Assembly: GCA_945889085.1 (NCBI GenBank)
Contig: CAMDBM010000003.1
Location: 1 to 64,000, forward strand
Direction of reading: 5' to 3'
DNA from: WLJO01 sp945889085
GTDB taxonomy: Bacteria > Actinomycetota > Acidimicrobiia > Acidimicrobiales > Ilumatobacteraceae
Length of the DNA stretch: 64,000 bases
Under the pieces are notes generated by a model. That model was not told where the DNA came from. It saw nothing but the letters and a program-made list of their open reading frames with translations, and made no database searches. The translations under genes and the position numbers were made by a program. Below are positions 1 to 8,939 of this stretch, one piece after another. Numbering within the stretch: the stretch's first letter is position 1; the number at the start of each line of letters is the position of its first letter.

Positions 1-507
1 TTGCAGATCGACACCAAGGTTGCCCGTCTCGAGGGACAGATGCGCAACGTGGTGGTCACCCGTGAGGCGGAGGCGATCCAGCGAGAGATCGCGTTGCTGA
101 AGTCCAAGCGCAACGAGGGTGATGAGACCGGACTGTTGTTGCTCGATCAGAGCGAGGCGCTCAGCACCGAGGCGGTGGTGCTGGCGGAACGGATCGCTGC
201 AGCGGAGGCCGCTGAGGCGGGCGCAGCAGCGGTTCTCGCCGTTGCCGATGCCGCGCTCGACGCAGAGGCATCGGCCACGGTCGTGCGACGCGCCGAACTC
301 GCGGCTGGACTTCCTGCCGACCTGGTGAAGGAGTACGAGTCCCGTCGGCCGGCATTCAAGGGTGTCGCCGTGGCAAGGCTTCAGGGAACGCGTTGCACGG
401 GCTGCAACCTCGACGTCTCGCGTCTCGAGATCGAGGCACTCCGGGTGGTGCCGGCAGGGGAACTGCCCGAGTGCCCCTCGTGTGCCCGCATCATCGTCGG
501 TGCCTGA
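1..507 (+). CDS. C4-type zinc-ribbon protein, 5' end outside window
   Basis: The frame is open to the left edge. Family members are about 240 residues and only 168 are present, so the TTG at base 1 is probably an internal codon rather than the start. The visible part is an Ala/Glu-rich coiled coil (about residues 1-110) followed by a C-terminal zinc ribbon with Cys pairs CTGC (about 132-135) and CPSC (about 158-161). Proteins of this build (zf-RING_7/DUF164 family) are commonly encoded beside Nif3-like and histidine-phosphatase genes in actinobacteria, and a histidine phosphatase lies two genes downstream here. Nucleic-acid or protein binding is likely, but the exact role is not known to me. 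Confidence 0.85.
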   Translation: MQIDTKVARLEGQMRNVVVTREAEAIQREIALLKSKRNEGDETGLLLLDQSEALSTEAVVLAERIAAAEAAEAGAAAVLAVADAALDAEASATVVRRAELAAGLPADLVKEYESRRPAFKGVAVARLQGTRCTGCNLDVSRLEIEALRVVPAGELPECPSCARIIVGA

Positions 508-529
508 GCGCACCTAGCATGGTGGGCGC

Positions 530-1006
530 ATGTTCTTCTGGTTCATCGGGACGGCGGTGCTCGCCGTGTGGTTCGTCTTCCGCGACTCCCGCTTCGACTA
601 CCGCCTCCTTGTCGTCGGGGCACTGCTGCCCGACGTGATCGATGCCCCGATGGGCGGTGCGCGGGCACTGCACTCGATAACCGGCAGCGTTGCGATCCTG
701 CTGCTCGTGATGTTCGCCACGTACGGCCGTCGGCCGATCCGACGCCGGTTGCTCGCCGTGCCGATCGGCACCTTCCTGCACCTCGTGTTCGACGGTGTCT
801 GGGCGAACACCAAGGTGTTCTGGTGGCCGTTCGGCGGTGTGGGCTTCGGTGATGCGCCCCTTCCCTCGTGGGATCGTGGCGCAATCGGGATCCTGCTCGA
901 GGTCGTCGGTCTCGGCTTGTGCGTGTGGGCGGTCCGGGCGTTCGGGCTGCGCGACAGGGTTCGGCGGCAGCGCTTCTGGAAGACGGGGGTGCTTGAGCCG
1001 TGTTGA
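530..1006 (+). CDS. small multi-pass membrane protein
   Basis: A 158-residue protein with about four or five hydrophobic segments (roughly residues 1-16, 25-40, 50-68, 77-93 and 120-143). Conserved-looking polar residues sit in or beside membrane segments: a His in LHSITGS, and HLVFDG near residue 86. That pattern recalls YdjM/DUF457-type membrane-bound putative metal-dependent hydrolases, but the match is loose. It starts 22 bases after the zinc-ribbon gene and its stop overlaps the start of the histidine phosphatase, so the three genes are probably co-transcribed. Function unknown. Confidence 0.7.
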   Translation: MFFWFIGTAVLAVWFVFRDSRFDYRLLVVGALLPDVIDAPMGGARALHSITGSVAILLLVMFATYGRRPIRRRLLAVPIGTFLHLVFDGVWANTKVFWWPFGGVGFGDAPLPSWDRGAIGILLEVVGLGLCVWAVRAFGLRDRVRRQRFWKTGVLEPC

Positions 1007-1581
1007 TCCTTGTGCGTCATGGCCGAACCGCGGCAAACGCGGCGGGGTTGCTGCAGGGTCGATTGGACCCTGCCCTCGACGAGGTCGGGCACGAGCAGGC
1101 GGGCCGCATCGGCGCGCTCCTGCGCAGGGAACCGCAGGGCACACTGCGCGTGGTGAGCAGTCCGCTCCTGCGTGCCCGTCAGACTGCGTCATACGTGTCG
1201 GACGAGGTTAAGGTCGACGAACGGTTGCAGGAGATTGCCTACGGCGAGTTCGAGGGCCGCCCGCTCACCGATGTCAGTCCCTCCGAGTGGGCGCGCTGGC
1301 GCGCAGATCCGGACTACGCACCCGAGGGAGGGGAGTCCCTTGCGGCACTCCTTGCCCGGGTGAGGCCTGCCCTCGAGGAACTCGCAGCGCAATCCGTGGA
1401 CCGTGACATCGTGGTGGTGAGCCACGTGTCGCCGATCAAGGCGGCGATTGCGTGGGCCCTGAACGTGGGCATTGAGATCTCGTGGCGGTGCCAACTTGAT
1501 CAGGCATCCATCAGCCGAATCGCAATCAGCCCGCGCGGCCCGTCATTGCGAACCTACAACGACACCGCTCACCTCGGCTGA
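1000..1581 (+). CDS. histidine phosphatase family protein (phosphoglycerate-mutase-like)
   Basis: This 193-residue protein begins with the catalytic RHG motif (LVRHGRTAAN, residues 3-12). The second catalytic His is in VVVSHVSPIK near residue 146, as in branch-1 histidine phosphatases (CobC/GpmB-like). The predicted reaction is hydrolysis of a phosphomonoester through a phospho-His intermediate; the substrate cannot be read from sequence. The GTG start at 1000 overlaps the upstream stop, indicating translational coupling. It converges on the cyclic-nucleotide-binding gene 22 bases further on. Confidence 0.88.
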   Translation: MLILVRHGRTAANAAGLLQGRLDPALDEVGHEQAGRIGALLRREPQGTLRVVSSPLLRARQTASYVSDEVKVDERLQEIAYGEFEGRPLTDVSPSEWARWRADPDYAPEGGESLAALLARVRPALEELAAQSVDRDIVVVSHVSPIKAAIAWALNVGIEISWRCQLDQASISRIAISPRGPSLRTYNDTAHLG

Positions 1582-1603
1582 GACCGCCGCGAGCGGCGAG
1601 GCG

Positions 1604-2032
1604 TCAGTTGAGCAGTTGGGCAGGCTTGGCGTTGTCCGCCATGCGCGCTGCAACCGTGTGCAGCAGCTGGCGTGCCAGACCCGGAACGTCGTCGAGGAGC
1701 GTGTTGAACGACCGCTCGTCCACGACGAGCACGTTGAGGTCGGTGTCCGCAGTGACGGTGGCCGTGCGGGGCCGACGCAGGATGAGCGCAAGCTCGCCCA
1801 CCACGTCACCGCGCCCGACGGTGGCAACCTTGCGGCCACCGATTCTCACCGAGGCGGTACCGGACTCGATGATCACGAATTCGTGCACCATCTCGCCCTC
1901 CACCATCAGGTTGGTTCCCTTACTGATCTGTAACTCGGTAACGATCCTGGCGACTTGGTCCAACTGCTTCTTGGTGCAGTTGGCAAACATCGGGACGTTG
2001 CGGAGGTGTTCGAGGTAGCGCGCTTTGCTCAC
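1604..2032 (-). CDS. cyclic-nucleotide-binding domain protein
   Basis: A 142-residue stand-alone cNMP-binding (CAP_ED) domain starting at a GTG. The beta-roll signature VGELALILRRPRTATV (about residues 93-108) matches the phosphate-binding cassette, with the GEL and Arg-Thr-Ala-Thr elements intact, so ligand binding is plausible. There is no helix-turn-helix, so it is not a complete CRP regulator; it may act by protein contact. It is divergent from the phosphodiester glycosidase gene, with 90 bases between starts that must hold both promoters. I see no obvious operator there. Confidence 0.85.
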   Translation of the reverse strand: MSKARYLEHLRNVPMFANCTKKQLDQVARIVTELQISKGTNLMVEGEMVHEFVIIESGTASVRIGGRKVATVGRGDVVGELALILRRPRTATVTADTDLNVLVVDERSFNTLLDDVPGLARQLLHTVAARMADNAKPAQLLN

Positions 2033-2122
2033 TCCGTCAGTATTTCACATCGCCCGTTGCTTGTCAGGAGTGCCGCAATCAGGACAGGGCCACAGGCTGC
2101 AGTCTCCTAGGCTCAACGTGCC

Positions 2123-3355
2123 GTGAAGATGCCATCGATGCTGTTCCTGCGGACCGGGTCCCGGTGGAGGAGGCTGGCTGTCGCGCTGCTTGCCCTGGTG
2201 ACGGCCACGGTCGTCTACGCAACCGTCTCGCTCACCGTTTTCGTCCTCCGTCAGTCGGCGGACCCGTTCCAGCAGAACGTCGCGACGTGGGCGAGGGATC
2301 ACCGTCTCGGCTTCGTCGTGAACCGGCTCGAGCGGTGGGTGCATGCGGACCCGCCCTCGGCGCAACCGGCGTCCTCCCTCGCCCTCGAGGGGGTGGCCGG
2401 GACAGCATTGCCACCGAGCACCTCGGCAGTCATCGACACGGTCGGACCACCATCGCCGCCGGTACCGACGACCTCCACCCCCGTCAGCGTGGCGCCGACC
2501 ACTTTCGTGCCGGCCGGACCGGTGTCACTCGCACCGGTGCTGCAGCCATCGCTCGACGGTGAGGGTGTGTGGAGGGTGCTCGCAAGCATCGGCGCGTCAC
2601 CGGTTGTCTGGGGAACGAGTATCCGACCCCTTGTCGAGTACGGCTCGGTGGTCGCCACCGCAGCGGTCTTGGACTCGTCGAGGCTCCATGCGGCCCTCTT
2701 CAACGGTTCGGAGATTCCTGGCAAGGGCCCGTGGAAGAACGGAAGCCGAATAACCCAGGGTGCGCTACCCGCGTTGGTGGCGGCGTTCAACGGTGGGTTC
2801 CGCCTCGAGCACATCAGGGGCGGATACGTGACCGAGGGGCGCACGGTGCGCCGACTGCGCAACGGCGAGGCCACACTCGCGATCGACCGAGACGGTCGGC
2901 TGGCGCTCGGTGTGTGGGGCAAGGACCTCACCGACGACGGCTCGTGGGCTTCGGTCCGCCAGAACCTCCCGCCCGTCGTGATGGATGGGGTGGTCAGCGT
3001 GAAGAAGTTCCCGGGGACGTACTGGGGCGACGACTTCCACCGGGTGACCTTCACCTACCGGTCGGCGATCTGTACGCGACGGGACGGCCTGTTGATGTAC
3101 GTCGCGATCGGCGACGTGGACATCATGTTGCTCGGCCGGGCGCTCGTGGTCATGGGGTGCATAACGGCCATGCAGCTCGACATCAACGGGAACTGGCCGC
3201 AGTTCGACACGTACGGGGGATTCGGGCAGGACAAGCGGGTGCCGGCGCTCCTCGACCGGCGGATGAGCAACGCCTCGAGGTACCTCCGGCGCTCCTCCAA
3301 GGACTTCATCGCCCTGTTCGACCCGGCGACGCTGCGCGACGGTGTGCTCGGCTGA
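2123..3355 (+). CDS. phosphodiester glycosidase (NAGPA domain) family membrane-anchored protein
   Basis: A 410-residue protein with an N-terminal membrane anchor (about residues 15-38) and a Pro/Thr-rich linker (about 75-135). A C-terminal exopolysaccharide/phosphodiester-glycosidase domain follows: AAFNGGF near residue 217 and LDINGNWPQF near 352, both typical of NAGPA-like proteins. It is probably extracytoplasmic and would cleave glycosyl phosphodiesters or act on cell-surface glycan; the substrate is unknown. Start chosen at GTG 2123; the ATG two codons later is equally possible. Confidence 0.8.
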   Translation: MKMPSMLFLRTGSRWRRLAVALLALVTATVVYATVSLTVFVLRQSADPFQQNVATWARDHRLGFVVNRLERWVHADPPSAQPASSLALEGVAGTALPPSTSAVIDTVGPPSPPVPTTSTPVSVAPTTFVPAGPVSLAPVLQPSLDGEGVWRVLASIGASPVVWGTSIRPLVEYGSVVATAAVLDSSRLHAALFNGSEIPGKGPWKNGSRITQGALPALVAAFNGGFRLEHIRGGYVTEGRTVRRLRNGEATLAIDRDGRLALGVWGKDLTDDGSWASVRQNLPPVVMDGVVSVKKFPGTYWGDDFHRVTFTYRSAICTRRDGLLMYVAIGDVDIMLLGRALVVMGCITAMQLDINGNWPQFDTYGGFGQDKRVPALLDRRMSNASRYLRRSSKDFIALFDPATLRDGVLG

Positions 3356-3453
3356 CGCCCCGGCGGCGTTGGAGCGTGCCCAGTGTTACCGTACGCAGCG
3401 ACGGGTCGCCCGGCCCGTCGGGGACAAGCCACCCATCCGACAAGGGGAAGTCA

Positions 3454-3744
3454 ATGATTCGTGTTTCCGTGCTGTACCCGAAGGGCGAGGGATCGACCTT
3501 CAACATGGACTACTACAAGACCAAGCATCGCCAGATCTGTGTGGACGTCATGCCCGGCCTGAAGAAGATGGACGTTGAGGCAGGAATCGACGGCCCGTAC
3601 GAGGCCGTTGGCCACCTGTACTTCGACGACATGGCCACCGTGGGCGCCGCAATGGGCGGGCCGCGCATCGTCGAGGCGCAGAACGATCTCGTCAACTACA
3701 CAAATATCGTTCCGGTCATCCAGATCTCCCAGCAAATCGACTGA
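3454..3744 (+). CDS. EthD family protein
   Basis: A 96-residue ferredoxin-like fold protein of the EthD type. It has the N-terminal beta strand and the Tyr-Tyr-Lys plus His region (DYYKTKHRQI, about residues 17-26), with the expected length of about 100. ATG at 3454 follows a good ribosome site (AAGGGGAAG at 3442-3450). EthD proteins accompany degradation pathways or act as small reductase/isomerase-like proteins; the role here is not evident. It ends just before a strong bidirectional terminator. Confidence 0.85.
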   Translation: MIRVSVLYPKGEGSTFNMDYYKTKHRQICVDVMPGLKKMDVEAGIDGPYEAVGHLYFDDMATVGAAMGGPRIVEAQNDLVNYTNIVPVIQISQQID

Positions 3745-3761
3745 ACTCGATCTGCCACAAC

Positions 3762-3796
3762 GCAAAGGGGGGAGGTCGACGACCTCCCCCCTTTGC
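3762..3796. terminator. bidirectional hairpin terminator between EthD and livF
   Basis: A near-perfect 17-bp inverted repeat (GCAAAGGGGGGAGGTCG and its complement) separated by a single base at 3779; in RNA the loop would open to about 5-7 bases. It lies between two converging genes (stops at 3744 and 3817), so it can serve both strands. No clear T-tract follows on either side. Confidence 0.75.
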
Positions 3797-3816
3797 ACGT
3801 TTTCGGGTTCCGGGTA

Positions 3817-4515
3817 CTAGGCCTTGGCACCCGCAAAGTACGTCGCCTCGATGTCGTCGATGCGACTGGCGAGTTCCTTTGCGGTTCCCTCCAGTTCCAC
3901 GACACCGCGGCGCATCACGTACGCACGGTCGGCGTACTTGAGCGCCTGGCGAACGTGCTGCTCCACGAGGAGCACACCCGTCCCACGGGTATCGGCCGCC
4001 TCACGCACCGCCTGCAGGAGGCGCTGCACGATGAGCGGGGCGAGGCCCATGGACAGCTCGTCTGCGAGCAGGATCTTCGGGTGCCTGCCGAGTGCCCTGG
4101 CGAGGGTGAGCATCTGCTGCTCGCCGCCCGACAGGGATCCGCCTCTCACGTCGATGCGCTTGTCGAGCGACGGGAACAGCCGGAGAGCCTCGTCCACGTC
4201 GGCCTTGGCGACGCGGAGGTTGTCCCGTGTGGAGAGGCCCATAATCACCGACTTCTCCTCAGTTACATAGCTCATGCCCTGCTTGGCCCGGACGTGCAGG
4301 GGAGCCTTGGTGGGCTTTCCGTCGATGAGCACTTCACCCTCGAGCGGTGACAGTTCGCCTGCGAGGGAGAGCATCGTGGTGGTCTTGCCGGCGCCGTTGG
4401 ACCCGAGCAGGGCCACCACCTCGCCGGGGTTCACCACGATGTTGATATTTCTGATGACCGCTTGCTTGCCGTAGCCGGCGGAGAGGTTGCGGGCCTCGAT
4501 GGCGGGATTGGTCAT
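3817..4515 (-). CDS. livF: branched-chain amino acid-type ABC transporter ATP-binding protein LivF
   Basis: A 232-residue ABC ATPase with Walker A GSNGAGKTT (about residues 38-46), signature LSGGEQQM (about 128-135) and Walker B ILLADE (about 149-154). The LivF hallmark MGLAPLIV follows Walker B. It pairs with the ATPase domain of the adjacent fused permease to form the heterodimeric engine of a HAAT-family importer. Its start overlaps the stop of the fused permease gene by 4 bases. In this family Liv-type systems may carry amino acids, amides, urea or aromatic acids, so the substrate is open. Confidence 0.93.
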   Translation of the reverse strand: MTNPAIEARNLSAGYGKQAVIRNINIVVNPGEVVALLGSNGAGKTTTMLSLAGELSPLEGEVLIDGKPTKAPLHVRAKQGMSYVTEEKSVIMGLSTRDNLRVAKADVDEALRLFPSLDKRIDVRGGSLSGGEQQMLTLARALGRHPKILLADELSMGLAPLIVQRLLQAVREAADTRGTGVLLVEQHVRQALKYADRAYVMRRGVVELEGTAKELASRIDDIEATYFAGAKA

Positions 4516-7223
4516 GACGACACCTCGCTGTGGTCGTCGGTGGCGTCGTGGCCACCGAGGTAGGCACTGATGACGAGCGGATTGGCCCGAATCTCTGCAG
4601 GGGTGCCCTCCGCAATCTTGCGACCGAAGTCGAGCACCACGATGTGATCACACACGCTCATGACGAAGTTCATGTCGTGCTCGACGAGCATGATCGCGAT
4701 GCCCCACTCGTCCGCCAGGCGGCGGACCAGTTTGGCGAACTCTGCGGTCTCTGCATCGCCGAGTCCGGCGGCAGGTTCGTCGAGGAGCAGCACGCTCGGC
4801 TGGGTTGCGACTGCCCGGGCGATGCCGAGCAGTCGCCGCTCTCCGTAGGACAGGTCCTGTGCGGCGAGGTTGAGCTTCTCGGCGAGGCCGAACTCGTTGA
4901 TGGCGGCCACCACGGATCCGGGCAGCGGCGGGTTGACCGGCCAGAACAAGTCGGTGAAGTAAGACCGCTTGTCCCGGGGGTCCGAAGCCGCACGGAGGTT
5001 GTCGAGCACCGAGAGGTCCTCGAACAGTTCCAGTTGCTGGAAGGAACGTGACATGCCGAGCCGTGCACGCTTGGACGCCTCGATGCCGATGACGTCGTTG
5101 CCATCCAGCATGATCGAGCCGTTCGCCGCACGGGTGAAGCCGGTGACCGCGTCGATGAACGACGTCTTGCCTGCACCGTTCGGACCGATGAGCCCGGTGA
5201 TCTTGCCCGGGACCACATCGAGACTTACGGTGTCCACGGCGGTCACGCCGCCGTAGGTGACCGTGACGTCCTTGACGTGGAGGGTCATCGGCCGAACTCG
5301 CTCGCGTGTCTCGGGCGGCAACGTGATAAGGGCAGGTTCCCTCACTTTGCGCTTGGCGAGGCCCAGCACCTTGTTGGCGACGAACTTGATCTGCATCGTC
5401 GATTCCTTGGCGATGCCGTCCTGGTTCTGGAGCACGATGAGCACCACCAGACCGCCACCGATCAGTGCGATGTAGGTCGAGATCCCCGAGAAGATCGCCG
5501 TGGAGATGCGGGCACCGAGTGCACCGGGGGACGAGAAGGAGCCGAAGATCGGGCCCATCAGGTAACCGATGCCGCCGAGGAAGGTGTATCCCACAGCAAG
5601 GATCGACGTGAAGTTGGTGAACTCGGTACCGAAGATAATGGTGTCCTTGCGGAACGCCATCATGATGCCACCGAGGGCTGCAACCGAACCGCCAACGGCG
5701 AAGGCATAGACCTTCGCACCGGCGACGCTGATCCCGAGGGCGGCAGCGGCGCGCTCGTTGGTGCGCACCGCCAGCAACCGTCGTCCGGAACGTCCGCGTC
5801 GCAGGGCTGCGATGGACAGGGCAGCAAGCACGAACGCGCCGAGTGCAACGTACGCGTAGCGATCGGGGTGCTTGGTTGCCGACACGTCGAGTCCGAACAG
5901 ACTCGGCTTGCCGATCACCGTGCCGATGAAGCCACCGGTCCACTTGCTGTTCTGGAACACGATCAACTGCACCGCGGTGCCGATACCCAAGGTCACGATT
6001 GCAAGGTTGAGACCTCGCGCACGGACCGCTGGGATGGCGAACAGCGCCCCTACTGGAGCGGCGAGAACCACACCGAACAGGATTGCGAGCGGGAACGGGA
6101 AGTTCCAGACGTCGGCGGCCCGGCCGGCGAAGAAGGCACCAAGGCCCGCCAGTGCGAACTGTCCGAGCGAGAGCTGGCCCGCAAAGCCGGTGGTGACCAC
6201 GATCGACAGCAGGATGATCGCGAACGCGAACGTGACGACCATCGAGTCCTGCCAGAGTGCCGGGAGCAAGGCGGTGAGGACCACTGCCACCACGACACCG
6301 AAGAGCACGGCGAGAGGTCTTACGTTGCCGCGGCCAACCGCCGGGAGCTTCTGGAGGAAGTAGCCACGGATCGGCAGCGCCGTCCCTCGAACGAGCATCA
6401 CGACGACGATCACGGCGAACGGGAACGCACCGGACCAGCCCGGCGTGCTCACGTAGTTCGTGAGCTCGCTCTGGCCCATACCGATGAGGATTCCGGCGAC
6501 GAAGGCAATCGGGAAGGAGCGGAAGTTGGCGATGATCGCCGCCGCCAGTGCTCCGAGCACCAGACCGGTCATGACGGTGACCTGAAGGGTCACGATGGGT
6601 GTTACGAGGATGGCTGCGAAGCCCGCCAGAGCCGAGCCGAGCGCCCAGTTGAAGGTGGCGATGATGTCAGGCGACAGGCCGATTGACGACGATGCTCGCT
6701 GGTTCTCGGCGACAGCGGTTGTTGCCATGCCGAAGTTTGTGTAGCGGTAGAAGAGCCACAGGGCTGTGGTGAGCACTGCTGCGATAGCGAGCAGGATGAG
6801 GCGGTCCACCGAGATCACGATGTCGCCCATGCGGATGAGGTTGTTGGGCAGCGCGACCTTGACGCTGCGCACCTTGCCGCCGTAGCGAACCGTGGCCGCC
6901 GACTGGACCACGATGAGCACACCGAGTGTTGCGACGATCCTGGCGAGCGGTGAGGCCCGCCGGAGATTTCGCATCACAAGTAGATGGGTGAGTGCTCCGA
7001 GTAGTGCCGATGCTGCGGTACCGATAGCGAGACCGACGCCATAGGGCAGGCCATGCACATTGTGCAGTTCGTACGCCACGTAGGCGCCGATCATGCCGAT
7101 GGCCCCGTGTCCGAAGTTGAGCACTCCTGAGCCTCGGTAGATCACCATGAGGCCCTGTGAAGCGAGTGCGTACAAGGATCCAACACCGAGACCCAGGATT
7201 GCGAACTTGATGAAAATCTGCAT
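4512..7223 (-). CDS. fused LivH-LivM-LivG ABC transporter (two permeases plus ATPase)
   Basis: One 903-residue chain carries three proteins that are usually separate. A LivH-type permease occupies about residues 1-290 (FGHGAIGMIGAYV, typical of LivH). A LivM-type permease occupies about 310-620 (TTGFAGQLSLGQFALAGLG, the LivM signature). A LivG ATPase starts near 646 (GPNGAGKTSF Walker A, LSYGERRLLG signature, LLLDEP Walker B). Start chosen at ATG 7223 because it has a GGGGGGAAG ribosome site and the LivH N-terminus begins MQIFIKF; the frame extends 22 codons upstream without a plausible start context. Three binding-protein genes lie upstream on the same strand. Confidence 0.93.
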   Translation of the reverse strand: MQIFIKFAILGLGVGSLYALASQGLMVIYRGSGVLNFGHGAIGMIGAYVAYELHNVHGLPYGVGLAIGTAASALLGALTHLLVMRNLRRASPLARIVATLGVLIVVQSAATVRYGGKVRSVKVALPNNLIRMGDIVISVDRLILLAIAAVLTTALWLFYRYTNFGMATTAVAENQRASSSIGLSPDIIATFNWALGSALAGFAAILVTPIVTLQVTVMTGLVLGALAAAIIANFRSFPIAFVAGILIGMGQSELTNYVSTPGWSGAFPFAVIVVVMLVRGTALPIRGYFLQKLPAVGRGNVRPLAVLFGVVVAVVLTALLPALWQDSMVVTFAFAIILLSIVVTTGFAGQLSLGQFALAGLGAFFAGRAADVWNFPFPLAILFGVVLAAPVGALFAIPAVRARGLNLAIVTLGIGTAVQLIVFQNSKWTGGFIGTVIGKPSLFGLDVSATKHPDRYAYVALGAFVLAALSIAALRRGRSGRRLLAVRTNERAAAALGISVAGAKVYAFAVGGSVAALGGIMMAFRKDTIIFGTEFTNFTSILAVGYTFLGGIGYLMGPIFGSFSSPGALGARISTAIFSGISTYIALIGGGLVVLIVLQNQDGIAKESTMQIKFVANKVLGLAKRKVREPALITLPPETRERVRPMTLHVKDVTVTYGGVTAVDTVSLDVVPGKITGLIGPNGAGKTSFIDAVTGFTRAANGSIMLDGNDVIGIEASKRARLGMSRSFQQLELFEDLSVLDNLRAASDPRDKRSYFTDLFWPVNPPLPGSVVAAINEFGLAEKLNLAAQDLSYGERRLLGIARAVATQPSVLLLDEPAAGLGDAETAEFAKLVRRLADEWGIAIMLVEHDMNFVMSVCDHIVVLDFGRKIAEGTPAEIRANPLVISAYLGGHDATDDHSEVSS

Positions 7224-7299
7224 TCTTCCCCCCGAAGAAACTGCTAGTCGGCGACCCGGTTGCTCATTGTGCGCACAACCGTTTGCCAAGAGTTTTGCG

Positions 7300-7333
7300 G
7301 AGGTCCCGCGCCGCCGGAGCGACGCGGGACCTC
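7300..7333 (-). terminator. hairpin after binding-protein gene 1
   Basis: An 11-bp perfect inverted repeat (GAGGTCCCGCG and complement) with a 12-base loop, 48 bases after the stop of the first binding-protein gene and 77 bases before the fused permease start. No U-tract follows on the minus strand. It may therefore attenuate rather than fully stop transcription into the transporter genes, which would give high binding protein and lower permease expression. Confidence 0.55.
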
Positions 7334-7380
7334 ATAAGTGATACCTGACGGATCAGGCCGATTTCGACTGATCCAGAGGA

Positions 7381-8736
7381 TCAGGCGTGGAACGGCGTGG
7401 CGTCGAACGGGCCCGGCTCTGCACAGGGCGCCAGCTTGCCGCCCGAAACGCAGTCGTAGAACACGTTGCGGTTGAAGATACGGGGGAATGCCCCACCCTC
7501 TCCGTCCCACTGCTTGGTGAAGTCGATGACGCCGACCATGCCCTTGGTGTCCAACGCCGAGGTGGTGTTGGCTGCCGCGAGGAAGGTCTCGTGGTTGATG
7601 TCGGTTACGCCGTCAGCAACCATCTTCTCGACGATGATTCGGAAGCCCTCGAAGGCGGCCCAAGTACCGAGACCCGCAAGCGAGTTCCAGTCGAGGTCCG
7701 GTGCTTCGTACTTCACGAGTGCGGCGCGGTAGCCCTCCCAAACAGCGTTTTCGATGTTCGGGTAGGTGCCGATGATGACTGCACCCTCGGTGGCCCCCGG
7801 GAAGGCCTCCGCAACTTTGCCGTTCAGGTTGCCCTGGGGGCCGTAGAGGCGGGGCTTCTCGCCGAGTGCCTCCATGGCCGGGATGAGGCCGAGCCACTGG
7901 ATGTCGCCCATGAAGCCGTGGATGCAGTCGACATCGCCCTCGGTCGCCTTGGCGGCAATCGAGGAGTAGTCGGTGGTTGCGAGCGGCAGGGTGACGTAGT
8001 TGGCCTTACCCGTGTACTTCAGCTTCTCGAGAGCGGTCTTTGCCTGGCCCTTGAAGTACTCGCCTGTGGCGTTGTCACCAACGATGTAGGTCGAGTTCAT
8101 GCAACCGTCGGCGACCATCTTTGCGGCAGCACCGGGGTTGAAGGAGAACACTGAGCCCATGTTGAACGCGATCGGGCTAGCGAATTCCTTGGCCACCACG
8201 GGGCAGCAGGCGCCGAACCATGCGGTCTTGGCCTCCTCGAGGACACCGATGAGCAGCGACACGTCCGTGTCGTAGCCACCGACGAAGGCGATTGCGCCGT
8301 CAGCGACACCCTTGCGGGCGCATGCAGCGTCCTCGTTCGGGTCGGTCTTGCCGTCACAGAAGGTGACCTTCAGCGGACGACCAGCGATACCGCCGTTGTC
8401 GTTGATGTACTTCTCGTAGATCTCGCCGGCAGCCTTGATGTTCGGGTAGGACTGCACGGATGAGTCGACGGTGGAGTCGATCCAAACGTTGAGCGGCTCG
8501 CCCGTGGGCGCAACCACTCCGCTGGTCTCAGTCGGGGCAGCAGTTGTCTCGGTAGGAGCAGCAGTCGTCTCAGTGGACGCTGCAGTCGTTTCCGTTGCTG
8601 CCGCAGTTGTTGTTGTTGCTTCTTCTTTCTTGGAACCACACGCTGCCAAGAAAATCGAACCAACAGCCACAAGCGCGGCTGCTGTTCCGAGTGTTCGGCG
8701 ACGCTTGTGCGCCGCAGAGGAACGATGAAGACCCAT
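7381..8736 (-). CDS. periplasmic-binding-type lipoprotein of Liv-type ABC transporter, paralog 1
   Basis: A 451-residue LivK-like (type I periplasmic binding fold) protein. It has a lipoprotein signal with lipobox FLAAC (about residues 29-33) and then a Thr/Ala/Glu linker built from 7-residue repeats (TETTAAP-like). The binding domain from about residue 80 includes the GGIAGRPLKV strand-loop typical of the family. It should capture substrate outside the membrane and deliver it to the fused permease encoded downstream. It is the most diverged of the three paralogs, but its leader shares the CCCC-AAA-GGGG mini-hairpin and an AACACTG element with the other two. Confidence 0.9.
   Translation of the reverse strand: MGLHRSSAAHKRRRTLGTAAALVAVGSIFLAACGSKKEEATTTTAAATETTAASTETTAAPTETTAAPTETSGVVAPTGEPLNVWIDSTVDSSVQSYPNIKAAGEIYEKYINDNGGIAGRPLKVTFCDGKTDPNEDAACARKGVADGAIAFVGGYDTDVSLLIGVLEEAKTAWFGACCPVVAKEFASPIAFNMGSVFSFNPGAAAKMVADGCMNSTYIVGDNATGEYFKGQAKTALEKLKYTGKANYVTLPLATTDYSSIAAKATEGDVDCIHGFMGDIQWLGLIPAMEALGEKPRLYGPQGNLNGKVAEAFPGATEGAVIIGTYPNIENAVWEGYRAALVKYEAPDLDWNSLAGLGTWAAFEGFRIIVEKMVADGVTDINHETFLAAANTTSALDTKGMVGVIDFTKQWDGEGGAFPRIFNRNVFYDCVSGGKLAPCAEPGPFDATPFHA
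8525..8608. repeat. 21-bp tandem repeats in the linker of binding protein 1
   Basis: Four head-to-tail 21-base units of the form GTCTC-N-GT...GCAGCAGT encode the heptad TETTAA(P/S) linker on the minus strand. Three-unit versions occur at 10081-10143 and 11644-11706 in the paralogs. The unit number differs between paralogs, as expected for slippage-prone repeats. Confidence 0.85.
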
Positions 8737-8867
8737 CGGTCTTAACCCCCAGTGTTGGTAATCCCTTTCCCCAAAGGGGCCGCCTCAGGTGAGAACGGCA
8801 AAACGGAAACTAACACAGATTCGGCCCTGTTCCAGAAGGCACAGCAGTTACTGCCGGGTAATGAACC

Positions 8868-8901
8868 GGGGCCCCGCACCGCTGTTGCGGTACGGGGCCC
8901 C
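8868..8901 (-). terminator. GC-rich hairpin after binding-protein gene 2
   Basis: A 15-bp inverted repeat (one mismatch that can form G-U in RNA) with loop TGTT, starting 39 bases beyond the stop of paralog 2 on the minus strand. It separates paralog 2 from the promoter region of paralog 1, so each binding protein probably has its own transcript. No strong T-tract is seen. Confidence 0.6.
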
Positions 8902-8939
8902 TAGGGCTCAACTCTGTCGGACGGATTCGTCCTTGGTGT

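Noticed and set aside
1604..2032. Cyclic-nucleotide-binding protein considered as the CRP regulator for the palindromes at 10379 and 11942
   Set aside because: It has no DNA-binding domain; the regulator must be encoded elsewhere.
5277..6686. 469-codon open frame opposite the fused Liv permease
   Set aside because: Composition (His/Glu/Gly/Arg-rich, no domain) is typical of a high-GC shadow frame; the opposite strand encodes a clear transporter.
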